Of a stretch of DNA of 64,000 nt, positions 50,779 through 62,290 are shown piece after piece. Made by a program: the position numbers and the translations under genes. The stretch's first letter is position 1, and each line of letters opens with the position of its first letter. Source of the DNA: Aedes albopictus. Its lineage: Eukaryota > Arthropoda > Insecta > Diptera > Culicidae. The DNA is taken from positions 129,584,703-129,648,702 of the forward strand of contig NC_085137.1 of the NCBI RefSeq assembly GCF_035046485.1, given 5' to 3'. A model generated the notes under the pieces. The model worked only from the letters and a program-made list of their open reading frames with translations, made no database searches and had not been told where the DNA came from.

Positions 50779-51030
50779 CAGTAGACGTTCGATAACTGCA
50801 ACATGTTTACGTTTCACTTAGCGAACAAAATTCGATAACTGCAACGTCAGACGTCAACAACCCATCAATTGACGTTAAATGAACGCAAAATTCATTCGAC
50901 TGTTCATTTGGGCTAACGTGGCGCCGTTTTGACGGATAGCGGTACGATAACTGCAAATTTGTTGCACCTACCGGACTTGCAGTTAAAAAGCATTGCAGTT
51001 AAACCGTTTGCACCGACCGAACGTCTACTG
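50779..51030. mobile_element. TA-target MITE 'CAGTAGACGTTCG', copy 3
   Basis: Same termini as 17742-17999, TA on both sides (50777-50778, 51031-51032). Its left flank belongs to segment B and its right flank to the tail of the TIR element, so the two sides come from different contexts. Confidence 0.9.
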
Positions 51031-51572
51031 TATGTGTTTTATTGTGAACAATAAAATCAGTCATATGTTAATAATATTTACCATGTAATGAATGGTAATT
51101 TTTTATCCGGGTTCTTGCACCATTTCATGACAATAGGGTCCTAAAATTAAAGACGAAATCTAGCTTATATTGAATAATACGATCAAGCATGGTATTCTAA
51201 TCGGAATTGTACTTTACTCGAACTTGAAAAACAAAGGAATAATGAGAAAATTCGAAATAAGTAAAATGGTAAATAGTTCTACTTTGACATTTGAGGTCAA
51301 CCTTGTGTGACTGAGCTCGACATTTTTCGCACTGGGATTTCAAAAATGTTCCTATCTGACATACACACGAAAAGAAAAGTAATTATTTTAATTATTAGAT
51401 TTGAGTTATAGATTTCATTCCACTCCACCATATAAACACTATTACGTCACCTTATTCACTTTATAACAAAACATAATGTAGTGTATAACACGTCCTATTA
51501 AAGAGTATAAGTTTTGCCTAATGGCGAAAATATATTAGGCAAAACTTATACTTTTAATAATGTTTCGGATTG

Positions 51573-51965
51573 ACAATTTTTCCATTTTTCACTCGGCGCA
51601 GAATCCAGAGAACAAAGCAAATTTCGTTGAACTTCGGCGTACGGCTGCGTAATGATGGCGGTTGTTGGATTAGAATATATCCAGATTAGAAGGTAAGTTG
51701 TCCACTAATTAATACAAAATCAGTCTACTAATTGTCATATTATTACTGGTTTTAGGTGCATTATCAGAAAAAGCAGGAAACGCCGGCGTAGAGAAGGCTT
51801 GTTAGAGTTAGATGATAATTGAAAAGTACCCGGTTGATGGGATTCCTGACATCCTGGCCATGCTGAACATCTTCGAGAAAGTGGCCATAATTTTCACCAA
51901 GAACATGCGCAACAAGATCGTTGTGTCTGTGCCACTCACAGGTCCGTGTTATTTTCATCGAGCTA
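51573..51965 (+). pseudogene. Exon-like remnant, possibly from a CRAL-TRIO protein
   Basis: Between the two duplicated blocks are exon-like signals: TTAGAAG|GTAAGTTG (about 51692), an acceptor GGTTTTAG (about 51756), and an open frame from 51812 reading IIEKYPVDGIPDILAMLN, IFEKVAIIFTKNMRNKIVV. The latter loosely resembles the part of CRAL-TRIO lipid-binding domains around LNxxxxFxKVxxxxKxFMxxKxxxKI. CACAG|GTCCGTG could be a donor. Stops interrupt the first part (TGTTAGAGTTAGATGATAAT). This could be a captured fragment or one exon of a gene. The family call is tentative. Confidence 0.35.
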
Positions 51966-52152
51966 TAGGGACGAGACAAAAGGCTAAAAAAAATAAAAAT
52001 TACATATTTTCAACTACGGTTGATAAAAACGTCAAAAAATGAGTAAATATGTACTCTTGAACCATATATTGTGGTTTAAAACAAGAATCCCGATAGGACT
52101 TTAGGAGTCTATTGCATCAAAAATCCATCTTTGAAAGCAACCAGCAATACTG

Positions 52153-52410
52153 CAGTAGACGTTCGATAACTGCAACATGTTTACGTTTCACTTAGCGAAC
52201 AAAATTCGATAACTGCAACGTCAGATAGACGTCAACAACCCATCAATTGACGTTAAATGAACGCAAAATTCATTCGACTGTTCATTTGGGCTAACGTGGC
52301 ACACCGATTTGACGGATAGCGGTACGATAACTGCAAATTTGTTGCACCTACCGGACTTGCAGTTAAAAAGCATTGCAGTTAAACCGTTTGCACCGACCGA
52401 ACGTCTACTG
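52153..52410. mobile_element. TA-target MITE 'CAGTAGACGTTCG', copy 4
   Basis: Duplicate of copy 3 as part of the larger duplication; the left flank has TG instead of TA. Confidence 0.9.
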
Positions 52411-52930
52411 TATGTGTTTTATTGTGAACAATAAAATCAGTCATATGTTAATAATATTTACCATGTAATGAATGGTAATTTTTTATCCGGGTTCTTGCAC
52501 CATTTCATGACAATAGGGTCCTAAAATTAAAGACGAAATCTAGCTTATATTGAATAATACGATCAAGCATGGTATTCTAATCGGAATTGTACTTTACTCG
52601 AACTTGAAAAACAAAGGAATAATGAGAAAATTCGAAATAAGTAAAATGGTAAATAGTTCTACTTTGACATTTGAGGTCAACCTTGTGTGACTGAGCTCAA
52701 CATTTTTCGCACTGGGGTTTCAAAAATGTTCCTATCTGACATACACGGTAAAAAAAAATCACTCAAAGTATGTGTTATAAGCTAGAGATGAGACAAGAGG
52801 CTAAAAAAATAATAATTATATATTTTCAACTACGTATAATAAAAACGTCAAAAAATGAGTAAATATGTACTCTTGAACCATATATTGTGGTTTAAAACAA
52901 GAATCCCTATAGGACTTTAGGAGCCTATTC

Positions 52931-53505
52931 AAATGGCAGTCACCGTATACCGTTCTATAGAAAGTTTCTGCCAGGAATCGCTCAAGAAGTTTCTTGCGCG
53001 ATTCCTGTTGAAAGCGCTGTTTGCAGATCAGAAGGAATTTCTCAGCCTATCTTGATGCACACACTAAGATTCATATGTTCCAGCTCAGTAATTTTTTCAC
53101 TGAGTTCAGTATTTTTTTCATCTTTTTACTGAGTTTTCAACAGCAGATTTATCTCGGTACACTCGGTTATCGTATTTACCGTTCACCAGTAACAATATTT
53201 ACCGTGTATCAGTAACTTTTGACAGTTTGTTATCTGAGCTCGGTAACTCATTTACAGAATATCCGCAAAAGAAACAACCGAGCGTACCGAGTTAAATCTG
53301 CTGTTGAGAACTCGGTAAAAAGATGGGAAAAATACCGAGCTGATCTTAGTGTGCATGAGAAATTACTTGCCTGAATCGCTTAAGAAACCGGGTTTTCTTC
53401 GATCGCAGTACGCAGTAGCGAAGAAATGACAGTTCAAATGGCAGTCACCGAAGAAAGTTTCTGCCAGGAATCGTTCAAGAAGTTTCTTGAGCGATTCCTT
53501 TCGAA
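52931..53505. mobile_element. Palindromic MITE between direct repeats
   Basis: CACACTAAGAT (53059) and ATCTTAGTGTG (ending 53354) bound a 300-bp palindrome whose arms contain CAGCTCAGTAATTTTT / AAATACCGAGCTG and CTCGGTAA words. It lies between two direct copies of a 70-bp segment (CAAATGGCAGTCACCG ... AGTTTCTGCCAGGAATCG) at 52931-53010 and 53434-53500. The segment itself holds GGAATCGCTCAAGAAGTTTC, a near-palindrome. Confidence 0.7.
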
Positions 53506-53519
53506 CTCGAAACTGTGCT

Positions 53520-54860
53520 GAAACTCGAAAATGCGCTTTAATTTATGCGGGATGAAGTCAGTGGGGTGACACGGCTGTCAAACTCGGTACATCGCCGCCT
53601 TGATCGCCGCTCCACCCAACATCATTTTTGGTACGGCGCGTTTTGGTACCCACTTTCTGGTCGGTTTACCCTAAGTTGCTCCTGATTTTCGGGTGTGTGG
53701 CTCGTGTGTTGCTAGTGCTTATTCCAGAAATTTCACATTTCAAACGAAATCGTTGTTTTTGATGATTGTTTCTCTTTCCTTATCACTTTGCACGATATTA
53801 TATGTAGCAGCGATGCAGTGTCGATGTTTCAAGCGCATTTTTTCCATGAATTAAGCAATCAAAACAAAAACATTGGACGCCATGTTGAATTGAATGCTGG
53901 GTAGATGAATCTGGCCCTTCGTCATCCCCCTGGATGAAGTGCGCCTCATAATTCGTCCAACACGGGAGCTTACTGTTCAAATTTCGCTTACTTTACGCCC
54001 CTACCTGGCTCTTGAGTAAAGACCGCCCATGGAAAAGCACAGTTGTTGCTTTTTCCCTTTTTTTCCTTCGGAAGACCGCGCGCAGCCTCTATTTCCTGTC
54101 CTACTCTCGTGCACACGCAAAAAAATCATGACACCTTGCAAACAAAAACATCATCAGCTGCCCAGCCAGCCAGCCAGCAACCACTTTGACGTTTCGAAAA
54201 GTTTACGTTGAACGTTTTTGTTGCCGTTCGTTCGTTCGCTCGCTCGTCGGAATTTTCGTGTCGTGCGTAAAAGTTTGATATTTTGCTCTCGTAGTCCGTA
54301 GATGTTGCGGTTCTTTTTATCGTGAAGTGAATCTGGTGTAATTGTGCGTCCGTATAATTCGTGAATTGCTCGGTAAGAAAATCCTGCCGCGCGAAACGGG
54401 AAGTCGTCGCGATTCGAAATCCGCGACGACGAGATTCCGCTCGGGGCGCGAGTGAGTGCAAATATTGTGTGCTGGAATTCTGGACGGAATTCCACAGCGA
54501 GAAGGTTTGTGACGTGGTGTGGTAGGAAAAGTGCATCTTTAGGCTGCCGGATCAGCCCCCGGGAGAGAATTATGCAACGTAGAATTCAATAAACAGTTAT
54601 GAATTGATAATTTTAACCTAGAAAAGCAATTAAGCTGATCGCCACCGTCGTTGTCGTCGTCGTCGTCGTTGTGAGTGTTTGTGTCTCTCTCCCACAACCA
54701 GCCCCCTGGTCTGGGCAGTGGGCAGTCAGTCGCGAACGAAAGGTAAAAACTTCGCGAGCAGCACCGCACGGCGAGGGATGTGAGTCGATATTCGCCTGGT
54801 GGCGCGCTGAGGAATCCACATCGCCAGCGCCTGCCACAGAATCCGTTATTCGATGATGAT
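53520..54860 (+). promoter_or_regulatory. CpG-rich promoter-like region, probably of the CLIP-like gene
   Basis: From about 54180 the sequence is repeat-poor and CpG-rich (GTTCGTTCGTTCGCTCGCTC, CGCGACGACGAG). It contains good splice-donor strings, TTGCTCG|GTAAGAAAA (54372) and CGAAAG|GTAAAAAC (about 54742), as expected for non-coding first exons. GGCAGTCAGTCGCG near 54721 is initiator-like. A CGTCGT run lies at 54650-54670. No long coding frame fits either strand. The nearest plus-strand coding start is at 63194. Confidence 0.45.
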
Positions 54861-55540
54861 CATTATTAAGAACTTTCCCATGGTTGTGGGTGGGTTGGGG
54901 GGTTTGACGGGGATCGTTCGTCTAAAAATAGCAGCAATGTTTGTAAATAATCGCGTGCAATGCAGTTCAAGGGCGATGAACTACTTTCTGTTCTATCCTA
55001 AATCGTCGTCACCAGCATGTGTGAACGGACGACGGTTATTTTTAAATTCGATGTCACAAGGTATTGACAAGCCTCTCTGTGTACATACTTACGAGATTGA
55101 TGACGACGACGTCATGTACCAAAAATAGTGTTTGGCAATGAGAGTCTAATAGAGTCTAATATACTCTCATTGAGTGTTTGGCACCTTGCGTCCCAGACTG
55201 GCGAGCGAGACGTGATTCTTTTTTTTTTAATTCTTTTCGTTCTTTTCATTCGATCTTTTAGCTCGGCATGGTTGAATGATTTATGGCGCCCGTATCGAAG
55301 CGTGGTTGGAAGTAAAATCTGTACGCATGCAGAGTCACGCTACTAGGTATGTGATTCATGTAGAAATTTGATTTGATTTTTGGCAGTAAGTGTTATTGAG
55401 TTCTATTATATTTGTTCTGATAATCATTTCAGTAACTGATGCAAATCCTAAGCGGAAAAAGTAGGTGGCAAACAATTAATAATAGTGTCAGCAAATTTGC
55501 TGGTTGCATGGTACAAAACAACACTCGTCCGCAGAGTGGT
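54861..55540. other. No gene seen
   Basis: Frames 54853-55128 and 55128-55346 lack motifs. A short inverted pair AATGAGAGT/ACTCTCATT occurs near 55137-55170. Confidence 0.4.
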
Positions 55541-55765
55541 GCTTCTCCTGAAGATGATCTGCCAATAATCCAGGAATTTCTTCAGGGATTTCCCCAGAAA
55601 TTCGATCAGGGGTTCTTTTTCCGAGTGTATTCTCAAATGGTTTTTTTACTGCGATTCCTCTAAGAGTTCCTTCTGAGATTCCATCAGGTGTTTCTTCTGG
55701 AATGCATCCGTAGTTTCATTCTTGGATTCCTCCAATAGCTTCTGCTGGATTTTCTCCAGAATCGT
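55540..55765. repeat. Degenerate GGAATTCC-type repeat
   Basis: Short field of the same loose words (AGGAATTTCTTCAGGGATTT, TTCCTCTAAGAGTTCCTTCTG) as in MEMO1 intron 1. Confidence 0.6.
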
Positions 55766-56599
55766 CTTTAGAAATTCCCCAAGTCGGGCACTAGAAGAAG
55801 TCTGTAACTGCCCCTCTTCGCTTGTGAGTCCCATGTTGTTTTTCAAAGCGCCTACCTTTTGTACTTTATTTTCGTATTGGGCTATGAAATGAGGCGGAAA
55901 AGATATCAAATTAATTTTAAATGACCTCGTGAGTGACAAAAATATGATTCGCATTCAGTGATTCAAAATTCAACCATCGCGCAACAATAATGACAATGTT
56001 TGCATTTGTTGCGACAATCCACCCAATGCGACATAAGTTTGACCCAACTTGAACAGAATAGGACAAAGATCGTGCAACACGAGTTTAGAGATTTTTAAGC
56101 CTTGCATTGTGATTTTCGAGTGGTAACTTCGAGTCGGTAAACACTGCAACGCTACTGAAGATATATCATCAAGAAGTTTCTATTTTGGGTTGGTAATTAA
56201 TTGATTATTCACGAGTTGAAAAGTACGCAACAAATACAGCTTCCGTTTTGTCTGCAACAAACAATTTCGAGATCATGTCATTATCTGTTACCAGTTGGGA
56301 TAGTGAGTAATCGCTGCGCCTTCTTTGTTGCTTGTTTTGTGCCTCTTTTGTCTGACAATTCTCTTCACTGTTCGCATTAGAAACGACATGGAACTGATAT
56401 GCGAAGAGGGGCAGTGTAAGTCGCAGACGAAATAGGACTATCTGTCCGAAGATAAGCAAAGTAGTGGAATTAAAAGGAATTTGCTCGTACTTTCTAGTTT
56501 TTTTTTGTAATGTTTCATTTTTTAGAGTTTTTCCTTGCAAAAGTGAAGTAATAGTGAAGTGTTTTTTTTTTTTAAATTTTAACTAGTGTTTCATATGCC
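55766..56599. other. No gene seen
   Basis: AT-rich, with minus-strand frames (55646-55954, 56205-56540) of no recognisable content. Confidence 0.4.
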
Positions 56600-57060
56600 C
56601 CATGATTTCATACTGGGTATTCTCTAAAGTCTAAGAAGTCATTCTGAAAATCCTCCAGAACATTCTTCTAGAAGCTGCTGCTGGAAATTCTCCAGGAGTT
56701 CTGTCTGGAAATCTCCTGGAGATCCTTCTGAGTATGTTTCAGGAGTTGCTTCTGGGAACCCTTTTTTTCCTAGGAATCATCCAGGAGTTCCTCTAAAAGT
56801 CTTCCAGAAGTTCCTTTTGAAACCTGGAGTTCATCCTAAAATTTTCCACGAGTGCTTGTCGGGAATCCCCCAGAAGTTTGTTTCAAAAAAAAAATATTAG
56901 AAGTTACTTATAGGGATCCCTCAGAAGTTTCTTTTGTGTATCTTACAGTAGCTTCTGTAGAAGTTCCTTGTGGCAAGTTCTGTTTGGGGATTCCTCTAAG
57001 AGTTTCTGAAGATATCCCTGGAAGTACAGACTACTCTTGAATGAATCTTTGAAAGAACTT
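56600..57060. repeat. Degenerate GGAATTCC-type repeat
   Basis: Words such as AAATTCTCCAGGAGTTC and GGAATCATCCAGGAGTTCCT repeat loosely. The 62-codon frame here is repeat translation. Confidence 0.65.
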
Positions 57061-57595
57061 CTGGAGAAATTCCTGGAATATCCAGATACAACTCCCCATG
57101 AAATTTACTTGGGCGAATCATCAGTTTAAATTTTCAGTATAGTTAAAAGAAGTCAATAATCAAAACAAATATATCAGTTCCTATTATTTTCTAAAATTCA
57201 TCCACACATTTGTTGTAGTAAACATAATTCCTCTTGGATTCCGATATGTTCCAAAAGTGTACGCAGAAAATTTACCAGGAATAATCTGCAGAATATCAAA
57301 GTTTTTTAAAAGCCTGAAATTCTACCCGCAACTCTTTCCGGAAACTCCGCTATACTTTCCCTTGAAGTTCTCTCTGTTGACATTTTTTTTCCAGATATCA
57401 TATCATCGATACTACTTTTATTACCGCTTTAAGAATTATGTTATGAGTACCATTAGAATTCCTTCAGGAGCTGCAACAAACGCATACGAAATTGTGTCTA
57501 GGGCAATTGTAGAACAGTTAGTACTGGATGTTTTGTTTTCATTGATTTTCGAAACTTTAAACTATCTATTACAAATTTAGCAGCCTAATTTTAAA
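57061..57595. other. No gene seen
   Basis: AT-rich. The 107-codon plus frame 57257-57580 is Phe/Tyr/Leu-rich and lacks motifs. Confidence 0.4.
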
Positions 57596-57861
57596 GTATC
57601 ATGGCAGCTTATAAAGGGTTTCGGAACGGGTTCCCAAAGGGCTCCAGGAGCTTCCAAGGGGTTTCAGGAATGTTTCAGAGGAGTTTCCAAGCGGTTTAAG
57701 ACGTTTACTGAGAGGATTTGGGAGTGTCAAGGGGCCTAGAAGGGATTTTTGGGGGCTTCTAAGAGAGTTTCGATCCACATAAAACGCCCCGATTCCCCTC
57801 TTAAAACAATCAAAGTAGATTCGGATGGTTTCGAAGGGGTTTAGAAATGGTTTCTAGAGGT
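57596..57861. repeat. Degenerate GGGGTTTC-type repeat
   Basis: Loose tandem words GGGTTTCGGAACGGG, AAGGGGTTTCAGGAATG and GGTTTAAGACG, distinct from the GGAATTCC type but similarly decayed. Confidence 0.6.
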
Positions 57862-59055
57862 TTAAGGATGCATTCTAGGATCTGTATAGAATACAATAGA
57901 TCCTGGTCGAACCGTTGGTCCTCCTGATTCCCATACGCTCCGATCATCAATCGAAACTTTGTATGGTATATCTAAGATGAATTTTGGTTCCATCCAGTCT
58001 TCATTTTGTAATACTATTGGATTTACAGTAACATTCGTCAAGATTTCCAAGTGTCCTGTTAGATCACCTTCTAAGATGTTCTTGTATCTTTTTAACTTCA
58101 AGGCACTTTTATTCGCCTCTAGTTGCACAAATTGGTGCAAGGGTAGCAGATGCATTAAGGCATCTAGTGTTGAACCAGGAGTACTTCGAATAGCTCCTGT
58201 TATTGACAATGTTGCTAAACGTTGAAGTTTAGCCAGCACTCGTTGAGCTGTTTTGGTTTTGGTTTTAGGCCACCAGACTAGAGAGTAGAGAGGCATAAGA
58301 GACATTGGGTCTAACAACTGCCTGGTAGATCCAATGAACTATCCCCGGTTTTAGCCCCCACTTTCCCCCGATCACTCTCCGACAGGCCCAAAGAGCAGCT
58401 CTTACCTTGTTTACTACATGCTCCAGATGTTCACTCCAGTTCAGTTTATCTAGTATGATTCCTAAATATTTCACCCTGGAGGAGAATGTCAACTGTACCC
58501 CATCCAAGGACGGTGCTTTTATATTGACATTTCTTCTTCTTGTAAAAATTACAAGAGTAATTTTTGAGGGATTTACGTTTAGTCCCTCTCCTTTACACCA
58601 GGCAAGATTGTAGTTTAACGCTATTTGCATTCTGTTTGATAGCGTTTCATCATGCTTCCCTCTTACCACTATCACGATATCGTCTGCGCATAGCCAATGG
58701 CTTCGAATCCCATTGCCACCAAACTATTAAGCAAGTCATCAACAATTAAAGACCACAGTAATGGTGAAAGTACGCCTCCTTGGGGACAGCTCTTAGACGT
58801 ACTTACTTTAATGGTTGATTCGCCCAATCTAGAGACAATATGTACATCGATTTCTTAAAGCTGCAGTGATCCAGTCAACGATTGAGCCATGAAAGCCCCG
58901 TTTATTCATAGCTGACCTGATTGAAGCATGTGAAGCGTTATCAAACGCACCTTCAATATCAAGAAATGCACAGTACGCAGTATTTGATCACAGTATTTGA
59001 TGCTTTTATCTATTTTTTGTGTCAACGTGTGAAGGGCTGTTACCGTCGATTTGCC
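57862..59055 (-). pseudogene. R1/LOA-type non-LTR retrotransposon RT fragment
   Basis: Reading leftward: FLDIEGAFDNASHASI, RGFHGSIVDWITAAL, a break, then CPQGGVLSPLLWSLIVDDLL, GYA plus DDIVIVVRGKHDETLS (the YADD active site, now split by a frameshift at about 58690), LNVNPSKITLVIFTRRR, VKYLGIILDKLNWSEHLEHV, WIYQAVVRPNVSYASLVWWP, LAKLQRLATLSITGAIRSTP and finally SIVFYTD, the first strand of an RNase H domain, where it stops. An intact element of this type has EN, RT and RNase H. Several frameshifts and the missing ends show a dead, truncated copy. Its 5' part was interrupted by the RTE-type element on the right. Confidence 0.88.
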
Positions 59056-59083
59056 TTTGCAACAGCAATAGCTTACTTACCGA

Positions 59084-60580
59084 TCAGGCTAAGGCCGGGG
59101 TGGCCTCTGCTGTACATAGTAGCCGTCTCCATACCACTCGGTCCATGGCTGATTGTCTCCAGTTTCGCACTCTGCGTAGGGTCCGCAGATCGTCCTCCAC
59201 TTGGTCGACCCACCTAGCTCGCTGCGCTCCACATCTTCTTGTACCGGTCGGATGACTCTCGAGAACCATTTTAGTCGGGTTGCTATCCGACATCCTGATG
59301 ACGTGACCCGCCCACCGTAGCCTCCCGATTTACGCGGTATGGACGATGGTTGGTTCTCTCAGCAGCTGATGCAGCTCGTGGTTCATTCGCCTTCTCCAAG
59401 TCCCGTCTTCCATCTGCACTCCGCCGTAGATGGTACGCAACACCTTCCGTTCGAAAACTCCAAGGGCGCGTTGGTCCTCTGCACGTAGGGTCCATGTTTC
59501 GTGCCCATAGAGGACGACCGGTCTAATCAGCGTTTTGTAGATAGTTAACTTCGTGTTACGGCGAACTTTATTCGATCGTAGAGTTCTGCGGAGTCCAAAG
59601 TAAGCACGAATTCCTGCCACAATGCGCCTCTGAATTTCTCTGCTGGTGTCGTTGTCGGCGGTCACCAGTGAGCCCAAGTACACGAATTCTTCAACCGCCT
59701 CGATTTCATCACCGTCGATATAAATTCGGGGTGGCGGGCGCGGAGATTCCTCCCTGGAGCCCTTTGCCATTATGTACTTTGTCTTCGACACATTAATGAC
59801 TAATCCGATTCGCCTGGCTTCACTCTTTAGTCGAATGTACGTTTCCGCCTGAGACGATGGCGGAGTAATAATATCAATATCATCAGCGAAACCAAGCAGC
59901 TGAACGGACTTCGTGAAAATCGTCCCACTCGTGTTTATTCCCGCTCTCCTTATTACACCCTCTAAAGCAATGTTGAACAGCAAGCACGAAAGACCATCAC
60001 CTTGCCGTAACCCTCTGCGAGATTCGAAGGGACTCGAGAGTGTCCCTGATACTCTAACTACGCACATCACTCGATCCATCGTCGCCTTGATCAATCGTAT
60101 CAGTTTATCCGGGAATCCGTATTCGTGCATAATCTGTCATAGCTGTTCTCGATCGATTGTATCATACGCCGATTTGAAATCGATGAACAAGTGATGCGTG
60201 GGCACGTTGTATTCGCGGCATTTCTGCAACACCTGGCGGATGGCGAACATCTGGTCCGTTGTAGCGCGTTCACCCATAAATCCAGCCTGATATTGCCCCA
60301 CGAACTCTCTTGCAATCGGTGATAGACGGCGCCATAAAATTTGAGAGAGTATCTTGTAGGCAGCGCTCAGTAGTGTGATCGCGCGGTAGTTCCCGTAATC
60401 CAACTTGTCGCCCTTTTTGTAGATGGGACACACGATACCTTCCATCCATTCCTCCGATAATACTTCCTCCTCCCAAATCTTGGTAATAACCCAGTGTAGT
60501 GCTCTCACCAGTGTTTCTCCACCGTATTTTAGAAGCTCGCTTGGTGGTTGATTTGTTCCAGCGGCTTTGTTGTTTTTCAA
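59084..60580 (-). pseudogene. Reverse transcriptase domain of the RTE-type element
   Basis: KNNKAAGTNQPPSELLKYGG, VCPIYKKGDKLDYGNYRAIT, QYQAGFMGERATTDQMFAIR and LFIDFKSAYDTIDREQL are RT blocks 0-3. After an in-frame TGA at about 60138-60136, the second part has RGLRQGDGLSCLLFNIALEG, LLGFADDIDIITPP (the FADD active site), EEFVYLGSLVTADND and LYGHETWTLRAEDQ. A TAA near 59330 interrupts before the GRLRWAGHV tail. Full RT order is preserved, so these stops are recent. Confidence 0.92.
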
Positions 60581-60844
60581 CCGGCCAACCTCCTCCTCAA
60601 TCTCTTGAAGGTCAGGGGCCGGAAGTCTTCACGCTCGCTCGTGAGAATATTCCCGTGATTATCTCGGCACATGTCGGCTTGTGGCACAAAGCCTCTGCGC
60701 GAGCGGTTGAGCTTCTCGTAGAACTTTCGTGTGTCCTTAGCGCGGTACAGCTCTTCCATCGCTTCGCGATCTCGTTCTTCCTGCCGGCGCTTCTTCTTCC
60801 GGAAGACTGAGTTCTGCCTGTTCCGTGCCTGTCTGTAACGTGCC

Positions 60845-61850
60845 TCATTCGCTTTCGTACCAGTCGTTTCTGTGATTTGGAGTCGCGAAGCCTAGTGCTG
60901 TAGCCGAGGTACTACCTATGGCGGATCGGATGTCCCTCCAGCCATCTTCAAGTGTAGCTGCGCCAAGCTGCTCTTCCGTTGGTAGGGCCACTGCTAACTG
61001 CTGCGCGTAGTCTTGAGCCACTTCTACGTTACGAAGTTGCCCGATGTTGAACCGCGGCGTTCGACTTCGACGCGTGGTGATAACTGTCGAAAGTTTTGAG
61101 CGCATGCATACAGCGACTAAGTAGTGATCCGAATCTATATTCGCACTGCGGTATGTGCGGACGTTGGTTATATCCGAGAAGAATTTACCTTCGATTAGAA
61201 CGTGGTCGATTTGGTTTTCTGTTTGATGGTCGGGTGATCTCCAAGTGGCTTTGTAGATATCTTTGCGGGGGGAGAAGGTGCTTCGGACTACCATACCACG
61301 GGAGGCTGCAAAGTTTACGCATCGCTGGCCGTTATCATTCGATGCGGCGTGCAGACTGTTTCGCCCGATTACCGGTCTGTACATTTCCTCCCTTCCTACC
61401 TGCGCGTTCATGTCGCCGACAACGATTTTCCCGTCACGCGGCGAGCAACCATCGTATGTTTGCTCTAACTGCGCGTAGAACGCTTCTTTCTCGTCATCGG
61501 GTCTCCCTTCGTGTGGGCAGTGGACATTGATGATGCTATAGTTGAAGAAACGGCCCTTAACTCTCAACATGCACATCCTTGCGTTGATCGGCTGCCACCC
61601 GATCACACGTTGTCGCATCTTGCCCAACACTATAAATCCTGTTCCCAGTTCATTGGTGGTGCCACAGCTTTGGTAGAAGGTAGCCGCTCGATGCCCGCTT
61701 TTCCACACTTTCTGTCCAGTCCAACAAAGTTCCTGCAACGCCACGATGTCGAAGTTGCGGGGATGTAGTTCGTCGTAGATTATCCTGTCACATCCTGCGA
61801 AACCTAGTGACTTGCAATTCCATGTTCCAAGTTTGAGTTTCCAATCGTAG
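60845..61850 (-). pseudogene. Endonuclease domain of the RTE-type element
   Basis: ALQELCWTGQKVWKSG carries the catalytic QE-type motif, then INVHCPHEGRPDDEKE, IVVGDMNAQVGREE (the GDxN motif) and the terminal SDHYLVAVCMRSKL (SDH motif). About 300 codons are open from 61744 and the frame extends upstream to LGTWNCKSL. This is a target-nicking APE-type endonuclease in the family. The frame closes at 60845 before reaching the RT. Confidence 0.9.
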
Positions 61851-62290
61851 TCCTTATTTCGTCGCGTGGGTCTTTGCCGATTGTATCGAGTCGTATTTTC
61901 TCCTATGTTATTCGCAATGGGGTTTTTTTACGGGTGGCTTATTGGGCCTACGCCAACACTCCTGTCTCGCCGGAGGGCCATCGTGCCAGTTCTGTTTAAC
62001 GTCCCAACCAACACTGGGACGACCACGCTGATGGGGCTACCACCTTGGATCTAGCTGGGCGTGGTGCAGCGTTTCTTACTCAGCCGCTGGATGCCAGAAC
62101 AGACGCTGTTTGAGCCGCACCTCCTTGGTGAACAAACGCTCGAATCGTACCTCCTCAATCTAGCTGAAGTCAGAAGGACAACAGTGCCCAGGCTGCACTA
62201 CCAGCTAAGCACACAACTCTTAGCTGGCGGTCTTTGTCATCGCTTGACCCGTGGAAGCATGAGGTAGGAACTTGTGAGGACCAGAGCTAT

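Larger units (their letters stand above)
48291..51111. mobile_element. TIR element family 'CCCKGATAAAAAAT', copy 2, with later insertions
   Basis: The ends and body match 11717-13208 (left CCCTGATAAAAAATATCATA, right ATTTTTTATCCGGG), with TT on both flanks. A hAT MITE (48659-48822) and a block of foreign sequence (about 49850-51032) have been added relative to copy 1. The same SINE 3' fragment is present near 49330-49440. Confidence 0.88.
50181..52930. repeat. Direct duplication block (offset about 1380 bp)
   Basis: Segment A (AGGGTCCTAAAATTAAAGAC...) occurs at about 50187, 51136 and 52516. Segment B (GGACGAGACAAAAGG to CAGCAATACT) occurs at about 50597, 51970 and, partly, 52785. The sequence 50597-51365, including a pogo-like MITE and the tail of the TIR element, is repeated almost identically at 51970-52745, separated by a unique piece at 51371-51965. 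A 6-bp insertion (near 52226) is one of few differences. Confidence 0.85.
59070..62290 (-). mobile_element. RTE-type non-LTR retrotransposon, nearly full length, inactivated
   Basis: Minus strand, 3.2 kb. From right to left: a 5' region (62290-61860); a start like KLKLGTWNCKSLGFAGCDRI; the APE endonuclease (61850-60845); a frameshifted linker (60850-60590); the RT (60580-59330); and a C-terminal tail (59330-59084) with IGRLRWAGHVIRMSD and RNWRQSAMDRVVWRRLL. The 3' end is short and finishes near TAAGTAAG, as in RTE-clade elements. Two in-frame stops and several frameshifts make it inactive. It sits inside the R1/LOA fragment, so it is the younger of the two. Confidence 0.9.

Noticed and set aside
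54126..54536. 136-codon minus-strand frame
   Set aside because: Lies in a CpG-rich promoter-like segment; basic and Thr/Ser-rich with no recognised domain, and a second frame on the same strand is equally open.
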